Part shown: piece by piece, positions 8,826-16,967 of the stretch
Numbering within the stretch: the first letter of the stretch is position 1
Layout of the letters: each line of letters opens with the position of its first letter
Assembly: GCA_020072815.1 (NCBI GenBank)
Contig: JAIQGE010000005.1
Coordinates: 1-64,000 of the forward strand
Direction of reading: 5' to 3'
From: Terriglobia bacterium
GTDB taxonomy: Bacteria; Acidobacteriota; Terriglobia; Terriglobales; Acidobacteriaceae
Length of the DNA stretch: 64,000 nt
Position numbers and translations under genes: made by a program
Notes under the pieces: generated by a model
Database searches by the model: none
What the model was told of the DNA's origin: nothing
Seen by the model: the letters and a program-made list of their open reading frames with translations, nothing else

Positions 8826-9839
8826 TCACCTCCGGCCGTTGCCGCTAACGCTGGCTTTGCCATTGCCGTTGCCGTACATGGTTGCGGCCAGCTTCTTGAT
8901 CATTTCCAGACCGGTGACGTCGCGTTCCATCTCCGGCACGTAGCCCTTGACCTGGTTGCCCAAGGTTTTCTCGATCTCGCCCATGTACTCTGATTGCATC
9001 TTCACGCGGTTGCGTAAGTACGGCGGGCAGTTCTCCCCGGACAGTCCGGGCGGAAGAACACGGTTGACCACATAGCCCGCCAGGGGCACATCAAACTTGG
9101 CAAACATCTGGGCGGCCTGCGCGGTGTCAACGATGATCATCTTCTCGGGGACCACCACGAAGAAAAACGCCGTTTTCTTCTTGTCGGTCAGAATGCTCGA
9201 CGACTGGTTGATCCGCCCTTTGATGTACTCCAGCTCGCTCAGGATATGGTCTTCTTCTGTGAGCTTCTCGCGTTTCATGCGCGCCACCATCTCTTCATGC
9301 TCGCGCATTTCATGGCGCAGCTTGGTGATGCGGTTGATCCACTCGTCATAGACCTTGGCCATGGACAAGTAATACAACGCGTGTCCCAGCGGCACCAGGT
9401 CGTAGATGTAGTAGTCGTAGTCGCCTTTCACCACGATGTCCACCACGGCATCGAAAATCGCCGATTCCTCCATCGCCGGCTCGGCGGATGCGGCTTTGAT
9501 GTAGTTGTCAATCTCTTCCGGAATCTCCGTGAACCCGTACATGTCGCGGATCTTCTTGCGAATCTCTTCCTGGTAGGCCTTGATGTGGGAGTCGGCGTCA
9601 ATTTCCTGCGCGTATAAATTAGGCATGATTTCTACCGGACCCTTGCCGAAGATATCTTTCTGGAAAATGTCGCTCAGCGACGCCTGCGGGTCCACGGAAA
9701 AGACCAGGACTTTCTTGCCCTGCTGCGCGAGCCAGTAAGCGGTGGCCGCGGAAAACGTGGTCTTGCCCAATCCACCTTTGCCCCCAAACATGATGTAACG
9801 ACGATCTGGATTCTTCTCGAACACTTCTCTGAGTGACAT
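8826..9839 (-). CDS. ArsA/Get3-type ATPase, paralogue 2 (altered switch II)
   Basis: Also 337 residues, with Walker A GGKGGLGKT at about 19-27 and an intact switch I Asp in SVDPQASL (about residue 50). Switch II is changed from DTAPTGH to DLVPLGH (about 147-153), and the A-loop PAMEESAIF is present. A charged helical region near residues 170-215 is followed by a DKKKTAFFFVV segment shared with paralogue 1. The start is ATG 9839, where the protein begins MSLREVFEKN; upstream codons in the open frame overlap the small-protein gene and look non-coding. Each of the two ATPases is intact where the other is altered, which suggests a functional heterodimer (inference). Confidence 0.87.
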   Translation of the reverse strand: MSLREVFEKNPDRRYIMFGGKGGLGKTTFSAATAYWLAQQGKKVLVFSVDPQASLSDIFQKDIFGKGPVEIMPNLYAQEIDADSHIKAYQEEIRKKIRDMYGFTEIPEEIDNYIKAASAEPAMEESAIFDAVVDIVVKGDYDYYIYDLVPLGHALYYLSMAKVYDEWINRITKLRHEMREHEEMVARMKREKLTEEDHILSELEYIKGRINQSSSILTDKKKTAFFFVVVPEKMIIVDTAQAAQMFAKFDVPLAGYVVNRVLPPGLSGENCPPYLRNRVKMQSEYMGEIEKTLGNQVKGYVPEMERDVTGLEMIKKLAATMYGNGNGKASVSGNGRR

Positions 9840-9903
9840 GCTTGCCTCGCTTCCTGGACCACAGAATCTTTTTGCCGGCGCGCGGCCTCTGAAAGCTGCG
9901 GCT

Positions 9904-10191
9904 TCAGAACATGGCGTCGGAAACGTCCTTCTCGCGCAACATGCGCCGCTTCCAGGTGGCGATGTTCGGCACCACATAGGGCAGCAGGCGCAGTGAATAA
10001 TACGGCGGCAGTATGGGCACACCAATCAAGTCCCCCATGGTGATCAGGATGAACAGGTGCTCCATGCTGGCGCGGGTGCGGACGGCGTAGCGTGACATGT
10101 CATGCGCGCCCATCCCGTACAGGACCTCTTTGATTTTTGTGAATGTGCTGCGTTTTTCTTCCTTCTTTTCTTCTTTTAGCTCTTCAGCCAT
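9904..10191 (-). CDS. Small hydrophobic protein, paralogue A of the ArsA-like cassette
   Basis: This 95-residue protein has a highly charged Lys/Glu N-terminus (about 1-15), then a hydrophobic section LFILITMGDLIGVPILPP, and ends with a conserved block around SLRLLPYVVP and IATWKRR. I do not recognise a named family. It is clearly related to the next upstream gene (shared pattern: F-Y/L-Y-G-M, G-D-L/M-x-G-x-P, L-P-P, S-L-R-L-L-P-Y-V-V-P). The start is ATG 10191, preceded by GGAG about 10 nt upstream; the longer frame to 10221 overlaps little else but lacks a site. It is probably membrane-associated and a partner or cargo of the two ATPases. Confidence 0.8.
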   Translation of the reverse strand: MAEELKEEKKEEKRSTFTKIKEVLYGMGAHDMSRYAVRTRASMEHLFILITMGDLIGVPILPPYYSLRLLPYVVPNIATWKRRMLREKDVSDAMF

Positions 10192-10222
10192 GATGGTTTC
10201 TCCGCCCGCTGTCGCGGGCATT

Positions 10223-10498
10223 TCACATTCCGTGCAAGTCGTATTCCTCGGAATCGGGAAGGTCCCGGGTCCGCGAGACGCGCCGCTTCCAGGTGGCGAT
10301 GCTCGGCACCACGTAGGGCAGCAGGCGCAAGGAATAAATTGGAGGCAGCACCGGCAGCCCCAGCATGTCGCCCAGCGTCACCGTCAAGAAGACGTTTTCC
10401 AGCGCTCCGCGCATCTCCGTTGCCTGGCGCTCAAATTCCCAGCCGGTCATCCCGTAGAAGAAGTCGCGGATTCGAGCGCTAAAACTGGGCTGTTCCAA
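10223..10498 (-). CDS. Small hydrophobic protein, paralogue B of the ArsA-like cassette
   Basis: This 91-residue paralogue of the downstream gene shares the blocks VTLGDMLGLPVLPP, YSLRLLPYVVP and IATWKRR, but its N-terminus is different and less charged. It starts at a TTG (10498) with a textbook AAGGAG seven nt upstream, so the rare start codon is well supported. It is the first gene of the minus-strand cassette; the gap to the divergent membrane-protein gene (about 145 bp) must hold the promoter. The function is unknown. Confidence 0.8.
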   Translation of the reverse strand: MEQPSFSARIRDFFYGMTGWEFERQATEMRGALENVFLTVTLGDMLGLPVLPPIYSLRLLPYVVPSIATWKRRVSRTRDLPDSEEYDLHGM

Positions 10499-10644
10499 TC
10501 TATTGCTCCTTGCAGCACTGCTGCCTGACGTCGACCCGCCACCGGCGATCTACTCGAGTCCTTCTAGTCATCCTCTTGCCTGCGTATGTCCACACGGGCG
10601 CAAGCTGCTGGTAATAGCGGCACAAATGTGTTAACCACTGTGTG

Positions 10645-11304
10645 ATGATTGAAATGATGGCAATTTCGCCGGAAGCGGGGAAGACGCTGTTTTTCGTGGC
10701 CGTCATCGTCTTCGTCGGCTGGTTTGCCGCAGGCATGTGGGTCAACGTACGCAAGGGCAATGCGGTGGCGCGCTGGATGCAAGAAGGCCTGCCGCTGATC
10801 GGCGAGAAAACCACGTTGCGTTGGTTGGGCACTTCCGGCGTGGAGTTGAAGCTCCAAAACCCGCGCAAGCCGTTGCTGAACGTGGAAATCTTCATCTTGC
10901 TGGAACCTCGTGACATCCCCTTCCTGTGGGGATATTTCCACGCCCGCGGCCGGCGCGACATTTTGATTGTGCGCTGCCAACTGCCTTCGAGCCCTGCGTT
11001 GCAACTCGAAGCATCCGATCCGCGCGCTTGGTCCCCTCGGGGCGTCCGCCGGGAAGAGGCGAGAAAGTTGTGGGCCCCAGTCGCTGCTCCGCCGGGAACG
11101 CAGGTGATTGCATCCGGCGAAGGCCGGCTGGAGATCGCCGAAAAGCTGCTGGCCCTAGCGGCTGGATGCCAGCTTCCCCTGGTCCGCTTGGCCATTCGGC
11201 GGGACGCGCCTCAGCTTGAAGTTCAATTGCAACTTCTCCGCTATGGAAACGTGTCAGCACGGCGTGTCTTTGAAATCCTCCGCGAGATCAGCGACCAGTT
11301 ATGA
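10645..11304 (+). CDS. Single-pass membrane protein of unknown function
   Basis: This 219-residue protein has one N-terminal transmembrane segment (TLFFVAVIVFVGWFAAGMWV, about residues 14-33) and a basic cytoplasmic-looking domain. That domain includes TTLRWLGTSGVELKL, NVEIFILLEPRDIPFLWGYF and RRDILIVRCQLPS. I recognise no family. Codon use and the steady protein-like composition support a real gene. GTG 10642, ATG 10645 and ATG 10654 are all possible starts; none has a good ribosome site. It is divergent from the ArsA-like cassette and may be functionally tied to it (inference from position). Confidence 0.7.
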   Translation: MIEMMAISPEAGKTLFFVAVIVFVGWFAAGMWVNVRKGNAVARWMQEGLPLIGEKTTLRWLGTSGVELKLQNPRKPLLNVEIFILLEPRDIPFLWGYFHARGRRDILIVRCQLPSSPALQLEASDPRAWSPRGVRREEARKLWAPVAAPPGTQVIASGEGRLEIAEKLLALAAGCQLPLVRLAIRRDAPQLEVQLQLLRYGNVSARRVFEILREISDQL

Positions 11305-11307
11305 AAT

Positions 11308-11355
11308 CGGCCAGAGGGCCTGCCCATGCTGCTTTGCGGGCCTGCCCTCAGGCCG
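11308..11355. terminator. Hairpin between convergent genes
   Basis: Arms CGGCCAGAGGGC (11308-11319) and GCCCTCAGGCCG (11344-11355) pair with one mismatch and lie between the convergent stops of the membrane-protein gene and cstA. There is no long T run, so it is a candidate bidirectional terminator only. Confidence 0.5.
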
Positions 11356-11362
11356 GTTAAGG

Positions 11363-13402
11363 TTAGTCCGCAGCAATTTCACGTATATGCTGAGGGTGCT
11401 CGCCACGCATGCGCCCCCAGGCCTTCCATGCATCCCAGGCAATCAGCAGCGCGGCAACAAACAGCAGCGCGGCCAGCACGATCATCGCGACCGCGCCAAA
11501 GACGTTGATCTTCTGCGCGGAGATGGCCGGATTGGAGAGGATGCTGGCGTACAAGTTGTAGGCGGTCACAACAATGGCCGCCATGGTGGTGATGTACATG
11601 AACACCATCGGGTAGAAGGCATACGCCGGATTGCGCTTGGTTGAGTACAGCCAGAGCGAAACCACCAGCAGACCCAGCGCCGCCATGAGCTGATTGGACG
11701 CACCGAACAACTGCCAGAGGTAGATCCACGTTCCGCTCAGTACCAGCACCAGAGTCAGCGCCATGGAAACAATCGCGGCGATGTGCGGGTTCTTGAAGCC
11801 AACCCACGCTTCGCCCAGCCATTCGCCCAGGGTCACGCGCATCACGCGAAAGACCAGCTGCACCACGGTGAGCACGATCACCACGAACACTCCAAAACCG
11901 AGCGCCGTGCCATAGGCGATGGGGAGGAAGCCAAAGCTGACGATGCCCAGGAGCTTGCCGACTCCCGCCGCAAACGCGCCCGCCCCCGCTCCACCCGCGA
12001 TGGATACCGCGACCAGCGAGAGCAGAGCCAACGAGTACTCGGCGAACATTCCGCCGCCACCAATGGGCAGCGCGTCTGTCTCATATTCGAGTTGCCGCGC
12101 TGTGCCGATGGATCCCACCAGCGTATGCCATCCGGAAATAGCGCCGCAGGCGATGGTCACGAACAACATCGGCCAGAGCGGCTGGATCGCGGGCAAAGTC
12201 TGACCCGCAACCTGCTGGATCGGCATCCAGAGTTTGAAAGCGGGCAACTGGAAGGTTACTGCTTTCAGCAAATCGGCGTTGCCAAGGAGGCCCAGAATAC
12301 CGCCCACAATGGCCCCGAGCGCTGAGAGCAGGATGGTCATGAACGTCAGCCAGAAGCCGATGTAGCTTACCGGTTGAGCAAATCGCCAGATCGGCAAGAC
12401 CGTGCCCATGTAAGAGAAGGCGAAGATGAACAAGCACCAGAACACGAATGACGGGAGCACTTTGATCGCGCCACTCTTGTCCAGGTACTTGGGCACTACT
12501 TTGCCTTCCGGTGTGAGGGTGGTGATTCCCAGCCGGGGGTCGGCTTTGGTGGGATCAACAACGGTGTACATTGGTTTTTGACCGCTGATGCGGTTAATGC
12601 CGTTGTCAATCTTTTCGATCATGGAGTTAATCGGCCCGGTGTAGGTGATCGCCGTCGCGGGTTTGCCGTCAGGCCCCATGCCCTTGGCCGGAGTCATGCC
12701 GCGTGCGCCAATGGCCATTGATCCCACGGTGATGCCCAGTGCTATGAGCGTAACCGCGATCAGGTCCACCTTCCAGCGATAGAGCATTTGCCCGGCGAGC
12801 AGCGCCGATATGGCCAGCATGAAGATGCCGAAGGGGACGTCAGCACGCGGGTCCAAAATACCGGCAAGAATGCCCACGAAAGCCCCTGCCAGCAGCAGAA
12901 GGTAGAAAAAAATAAAAACGAACAGAATGGTCCGGGTGCGTGGCGCGATCAAGCGATGGGCAATCGCGGAGAGCGAATTGCCGTCATTGCGTACGGCCAC
13001 CATGATCGCGGAATAGTCGCTGGCCCAGCCCACGAACATTACTCCCAGAGTCAACCACAGCAGGGCTGGCAGCCATCCCCACAGGGTGGCGGCGGCAACC
13101 GGTCCTACGATGGGGCCGGCCGCGGCAACGGACTTGAAGTGATAACCAAAGAGCACGTTGCGGCCGGTGGGCATGAAATCCACACCATCCATGTACAGCT
13201 TGGCTGGAGTAGCTTTTTTCATGTCGGGTCGGATGACGTCGCGGTCAATGCGGCGCGCGTAAAGGTTGTAGGCCAGATAAATCATCAAGGCGCCCAGAAT
13301 GGCGACAAACGCTGCGTTCATCGGTATTTTCGCGACGACAACGCCGCCCAAGATGATTACCGGCAAGAAGAGAAGAAGCAGGAGCACTGCGCGGATGTTC
13401 AT
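11363..13402 (-). CDS. cstA: Carbon starvation protein CstA, peptide/pyruvate transporter
   Basis: This 679-residue polytopic inner-membrane protein is near the usual family length of about 690-700. It has the CstA hallmarks: an N-terminal LAYNLYARRIDRDVIRPD segment, GVDFMPTGRNVLFGYHFKSVAAAGPIVGP, a long periplasmic loop around residues 235-320, and many hydrophobic helices to the C-terminus. CstA proteins import peptides or pyruvate during carbon limitation. ATG 13402 is chosen over the upstream frame start because of GGAAGGAG at the right distance. The 500 bp upstream carries a CRP-like palindrome at 13685-13700 and otherwise no recognised gene. Confidence 0.93.
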   Translation of the reverse strand: MNIRAVLLLLLFLPVIILGGVVVAKIPMNAAFVAILGALMIYLAYNLYARRIDRDVIRPDMKKATPAKLYMDGVDFMPTGRNVLFGYHFKSVAAAGPIVGPVAAATLWGWLPALLWLTLGVMFVGWASDYSAIMVAVRNDGNSLSAIAHRLIAPRTRTILFVFIFFYLLLLAGAFVGILAGILDPRADVPFGIFMLAISALLAGQMLYRWKVDLIAVTLIALGITVGSMAIGARGMTPAKGMGPDGKPATAITYTGPINSMIEKIDNGINRISGQKPMYTVVDPTKADPRLGITTLTPEGKVVPKYLDKSGAIKVLPSFVFWCLFIFAFSYMGTVLPIWRFAQPVSYIGFWLTFMTILLSALGAIVGGILGLLGNADLLKAVTFQLPAFKLWMPIQQVAGQTLPAIQPLWPMLFVTIACGAISGWHTLVGSIGTARQLEYETDALPIGGGGMFAEYSLALLSLVAVSIAGGAGAGAFAAGVGKLLGIVSFGFLPIAYGTALGFGVFVVIVLTVVQLVFRVMRVTLGEWLGEAWVGFKNPHIAAIVSMALTLVLVLSGTWIYLWQLFGASNQLMAALGLLVVSLWLYSTKRNPAYAFYPMVFMYITTMAAIVVTAYNLYASILSNPAISAQKINVFGAVAMIVLAALLFVAALLIAWDAWKAWGRMRGEHPQHIREIAAD

Positions 13403-13684
13403 TGCGAACTCCTTCCGGTGCGAACCGATTAAGTTCACGCCGATTCGGGCAAAATACAGGGGGAGTCCGGCCCCTCAACATGCGGGCCGCGTTCCGGGTC
13501 GACCTGCCGCGCCAGAATGGCCCGTGGTTGATGGAGTTGCCCAAAGACAAAAAAATCACTCGCTACGGCCGCTGTTGCGGCACAAGGCGAGTGAAGAATC
13601 TGCGGGATTTACCAAGAGCCTCGAGCACAGGCTACGGCCCCTTCCCCGGTCATTACAATTATCCAATCCGTCGAATGGGTATTC

Positions 13685-13700
13685 TGTGATTCGCATCACA
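13685..13700. promoter_or_regulatory. CRP/FNR-family palindrome between cstA and the hibernation-factor gene
   Basis: TGTGA (13685-13689) and TCACA (13696-13700) are separated by six bases, which is exactly the E. coli CRP consensus layout. The site lies about 280 bp upstream of cstA and 200 bp upstream of the HPF-like gene. E. coli cstA is CRP-dependent, which makes the match more meaningful. Which promoter it serves is unknown. Confidence 0.6.
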
Positions 13701-13899
13701 GGCGTTGCACACTGCCGATTTCGGACTGGAAGCCGGGCGGGCGAGCAGAAGAATCTGCTTCGCTGGATGCTGTTTGTTGCGCAATCCCGCGCGGCGACCT
13801 GATCCCGCCAATCCACTCATCAACACGCGTCCTCCTCTCTCTTCTCTGGTGTGACAGGAATCACTGAGAACGCCGAGCGTCGAGGCAGAGACTTTGAAT

Positions 13900-14562
13900 A
13901 TGAAAGCGAGTGATGTAATGACTAACTTTCCTTTGCAGATCACCTTTCGTGAGGGGATGACGTTGCCGGCTGCCGAGCTGTGGATACGCTCGGAGGCAGC
14001 GAAGCTCGAGAATTTCTACAGCCGGATCATGGGTTGCCGGGTGGCAGTTGAGAGTCCGCACCGCCGCCATCGGGAGGGCAGCCCATATCATGTACGCATT
14101 GATTTGACTGTGCCGGGTGGTGAACTCGTGGTCAAGCACGAACCCGGTCTGAAGACCAGCGCGCGGCAGTCGGGCGAAGCGGAAATCAAGAAACGCCTGG
14201 AAACCAGAGCGCCGCAAAAAAATCTTCGCCAAGCGATCCACCAAGCGTTCAAAGCGGCGGGCCGTCTATTGCAGGACTATGCACGCCGGCAGCGGGGCGA
14301 CGTGAAGCGTCGAGAAGCGCGCCCATTGGCAAAAGTCAGCCAGCTCTTCAGCGATGAGGGCTATGGATTCCTGGCGACGTTGGACGGACGCAATATCTAT
14401 TTCCACAAGGACAGCGTCCTCAATAAGGCCTTTGGCCGCCTTAAGGTGGGAAGCACGGTGAGTTTTGCGGAAGAACAAGGCGACAAAGGTCCGCAGGCCA
14501 GTACCGTGCGAATTGTGGCTAAACAGGGCGTCCGTCAAACTGCTCGTCGCGCTGCTGCCTGA
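13900..14562 (+). CDS. Ribosome hibernation factor-like domain fused to a cold-shock domain
   Basis: This 220-residue protein has two parts. Residues about 8-110 follow the HPF/RaiA (S30AE) pattern: PLQITFREGMTLPAAELWIR, AKLENFYSRIMGCRVAVE and YHVRIDLTVPGGELVVKHEP. Residues about 148-205 form a cold-shock (OB-fold) domain with EGYGFLATLDGRNIYFHKDS and KVGSTVSFAEEQGDKGPQA. It probably binds idle ribosomes and single-stranded RNA under starvation or stress. ATG 13900 is used; TTG 13894 and ATG 13918 are alternatives. It is divergent from cstA across a region with a CRP-like site, which fits joint control by carbon limitation. Confidence 0.87.
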   Translation: MKASDVMTNFPLQITFREGMTLPAAELWIRSEAAKLENFYSRIMGCRVAVESPHRRHREGSPYHVRIDLTVPGGELVVKHEPGLKTSARQSGEAEIKKRLETRAPQKNLRQAIHQAFKAAGRLLQDYARRQRGDVKRREARPLAKVSQLFSDEGYGFLATLDGRNIYFHKDSVLNKAFGRLKVGSTVSFAEEQGDKGPQASTVRIVAKQGVRQTARRAAA

Positions 14563-14603
14563 ACCGCGGCCATCGAGCCAGAACGCATCCGCGAAGGCCG
14601 GCT

Positions 14604-16016
14604 TCAAAAGAGCTGAGGAGCGCCGCTACTGACCTCAAGGCTGGTGTCGGTGGCCTGAGTCTTCTCGTCGCTGGCGCGCTTATTTTCCTGAGCGGCTTCC
14701 ACGGTCATGTCGCGCATGCCAAAGCGCACGCCAATTTTCTTGAGGAAGTCTGTGGGAGGAAGGCCCCCCGCGAAGATCCACACAAAATCGTTGGGGATGG
14801 TCCGCTGCTGGCCCTGGACGTCCAGGACAACAGAATCCGGCTTGAACTCCACCGGCAGCGAGTTGAAGATGACCTGGATCTTGCCGGTACGCGCACACTC
14901 TTCGATGCGCTTGGAGTTGCGTTCCTTGATTCGCCCAAAGCGGGCTTGGCGGTAGGAAAGGGTCACCACGTTGCCCTTCTGGTGGGCGAGCCCCATGGCG
15001 GCTTCCACCGCGCTGTCGCCTCCGCCCACAACCAGTATCTTATGGTTGGTGTAGTGGTCGGCTTCAATCAAGCGGTACATCACTTTGGGCAGTTCCTCGC
15101 CTTTTACGCCGAGCTTGCGTGGTTCGCCGGCGCGGCCCAGAGCCAGCAATACCGCACGCGCGCGGTATTGCGTGGTGACAGTGGTGACGGTGAAAATGCC
15201 GTCCGGACCTTTTTTGATGTCCTCCACTTTCGCACCGGTACAAACGTTGAAGTCAGCGCGGTTGAGCACCATCTCCCAGAATGCCAGCAAGTGTTCTTTG
15301 GAGAGTTCCAGCTTCTTGAACTTGCCATAGGTGGGAAACTGCACCGGGCTGGTCATCACCAGTTTCTGGCGCGGAAATTTGGCGACCGTACCGCCCACTT
15401 CGTCGCGCTCCAGGGTGATGTAATTCAGTCCTTTTTCGATCGCACGCAATGACGCGCTGATGCCGGCCGGTCCTGCTCCGACGATGAGCACGTCGTAAAC
15501 CCCGGGATCGTGCTTTCCCGGCGACCTTGATGACATCCTGCGGGCCAACAGGTCAATGCAGTCGCGACCCTGGTTGACGGCATTTTTGATCAGCGCCAGT
15601 CCGCCCAGTTCGCCCACGATGAACAGGTTCGTAATGCTAGTCTCAAACTCTGGCGTGAGGTACGGCATGTCCGCGCCCAGGCTGGGGCTGGCCATGACCA
15701 TGGTGATGGCCCCAACCGGGCACGCGTCGGCGCACAATCCGTGGCCAATGCATTTGTGACCGTTGGCGATCACCGCTTGTCCGGCCAGCATGGCCAGCAC
15801 GTCACCTTCCGGGCAGACCTGGGTGCAAGTAGCGCAGCCGATGCAATGCGATGTATCAATGTGCGGGTGCTGGCCGCGGGGGCCGTCAGAAAACAGCTTG
15901 CCTTGTTCCAGGGCCTCACGAGCGCGCTGGTCTCTCTTCTTCTGCTTGGTGAGATAGCGCAGAACAAAGAAAAGCGTAACCACCACCGCCAGCCCAAATG
16001 CGAACAGACTTTCCAT
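14604..16016 (-). CDS. Membrane-anchored ferredoxin/FAD-NAD(P) oxidoreductase
   Basis: This 470-residue protein has an N-terminal membrane anchor (residues 4-22), a bacterial-ferredoxin domain (about 50-110) and a thioredoxin-reductase-like flavoprotein domain (about 170-450). The first Fe-S motif is canonical (Cys 58, 61, 64, 68). The second reads CIGHGLCADACP, so the second ligand position is His 92 instead of Cys. The FAD loop is VGAGPAG (about 179-185) and the NAD(P) loop is VVGGGDSAVEAA. The lack of a redox CxxC argues against a true thioredoxin reductase; YpdA-like enzymes are closest in pattern. It is the last gene of the cytochrome operon and probably exchanges electrons between NAD(P)H or ferredoxin and the membrane partner encoded just upstream. 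Confidence 0.85.
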   Translation of the reverse strand: MESLFAFGLAVVVTLFFVLRYLTKQKKRDQRAREALEQGKLFSDGPRGQHPHIDTSHCIGCATCTQVCPEGDVLAMLAGQAVIANGHKCIGHGLCADACPVGAITMVMASPSLGADMPYLTPEFETSITNLFIVGELGGLALIKNAVNQGRDCIDLLARRMSSRSPGKHDPGVYDVLIVGAGPAGISASLRAIEKGLNYITLERDEVGGTVAKFPRQKLVMTSPVQFPTYGKFKKLELSKEHLLAFWEMVLNRADFNVCTGAKVEDIKKGPDGIFTVTTVTTQYRARAVLLALGRAGEPRKLGVKGEELPKVMYRLIEADHYTNHKILVVGGGDSAVEAAMGLAHQKGNVVTLSYRQARFGRIKERNSKRIEECARTGKIQVIFNSLPVEFKPDSVVLDVQGQQRTIPNDFVWIFAGGLPPTDFLKKIGVRFGMRDMTVEAAQENKRASDEKTQATDTSLEVSSGAPQLF

Positions 16017-16022
16017 GAACCC

Positions 16023-16967
16023 TTACCTCATCAAGCCGAACAGAGAAGCAATGGCGATGTGGACCAGCGCAAGCACCGCAAACGAATAACTGAACGGCCG
16101 GTGTACCACGTGCCACAAATGCAGGATGCGCTGCGACTTGGCGAGGAACAGCAGTTTCTTGGAAAGGCGCGCCTGATCGCGCGCGACCGCGATGATGTGT
16201 TCCAGCTTATAGTTTCGCGACGACACAAAGCCGGCCAGTGTGACGACCTTGCCGAAGAAGCCCAACGCTCTGCGCCGTACGCGGGCCACGCGGAAGGGCC
16301 GCTTGAAGTCGATCCACAGGAGGGCCCCCAAGGCGCGCAGCAACGATTCGCGCTCAACGTATTTCGGAGACGGCAATCGGAAAAGGACCGCCAGGTCGTT
16401 GGGTCGCACCACATTCTGGGCGCTCAGTTGCGCGGTCAGGCTCTCCTGCCGCTGCTTGAGTTCCTGCAAGTTGACCTCAGCCGAGTTCATGCTGCGCGGG
16501 ATTTGCGCGTAGATATAGCGTCCGGCGATGCCGCTGAGCGCCACCGCGAACATGATCCAGTAGGCCATGCCGGCGATGCCGCTGAATTTGAAGGACGCGT
16601 GCAGCGCGATGACCACCGGCGCGGTCAGCCCCAGCACGATATGGAAATCAAGCCAGTGCCGCGAATTGCCGATTTTGCCCAGCCACTTCCAGCGCTTTCG
16701 CAAAGGGTAAATGAAGATCAGGAGAAACAGAAACACGCCGAAAACACCCAACGACAGGCCGATCAATCCGCCAGGGCGAAGCATCGCATGACGCGGATGA
16801 TACGGGCGGTCCATCGGCGAAGACAGGTAGTACCCCATCCCGTAATAAAGGATGGCAGCGGTAACGGCCATGGCCGCGAGCGCACAGAGCGCCACGCGCA
16901 GCTTGTGGCCTTTGCTGGCCTCGGGGCTGCTTATGGTCGCGGTGGTAGTGAGTCCTAGTGTGCTCAT
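16023..16967 (-). CDS. Multi-pass membrane protein, cytochrome b/ferric-reductase-like
   Basis: This 314-residue protein has about five predicted transmembrane helices and histidines placed as in di-haem b-type membrane proteins: HWLDFHIVLGL with HASFKF, and LWHVVHRPFSY with LVHIAIAS. A soluble loop of about 120 residues sits between helices 4 and 5. It may link a quinone or the flavoprotein to periplasmic cytochromes, but haem binding is inferred. The start is ATG 16967 with AAGGAG upstream; the longer frame upstream is antisense-like noise inside the next gene. Its ATG overlaps the upstream stop (ATGA), so it is co-translated with the secreted protein. Confidence 0.78.
   Translation of the reverse strand: MSTLGLTTTATISSPEASKGHKLRVALCALAAMAVTAAILYYGMGYYLSSPMDRPYHPRHAMLRPGGLIGLSLGVFGVFLFLLIFIYPLRKRWKWLGKIGNSRHWLDFHIVLGLTAPVVIALHASFKFSGIAGMAYWIMFAVALSGIAGRYIYAQIPRSMNSAEVNLQELKQRQESLTAQLSAQNVVRPNDLAVLFRLPSPKYVERESLLRALGALLWIDFKRPFRVARVRRRALGFFGKVVTLAGFVSSRNYKLEHIIAVARDQARLSKKLLFLAKSQRILHLWHVVHRPFSYSFAVLALVHIAIASLFGLMR

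Noticed and set aside
7808-9839. Arsenite efflux (arsA) operon
   Set aside because: The two ATPases are family members, but each lacks a canonical switch residue, no arsB, arsC or arsD is nearby, and the conserved partners are two unknown small proteins. The ArsR gene at 309 is 7 kb away on the far side of an integration scar.
13402-13689. 95-residue plus-strand frame in the cstA upstream region
   Set aside because: It has no family match, no ribosome site, overlaps the cstA leader and ends just before the CRP-like site; it is more likely regulatory DNA.
15741-16958. 405-residue plus-strand frame opposite the membrane oxidoreductase genes
   Set aside because: It lies across two well-supported minus-strand genes and has shadow-like composition (many R, H, Q, G).
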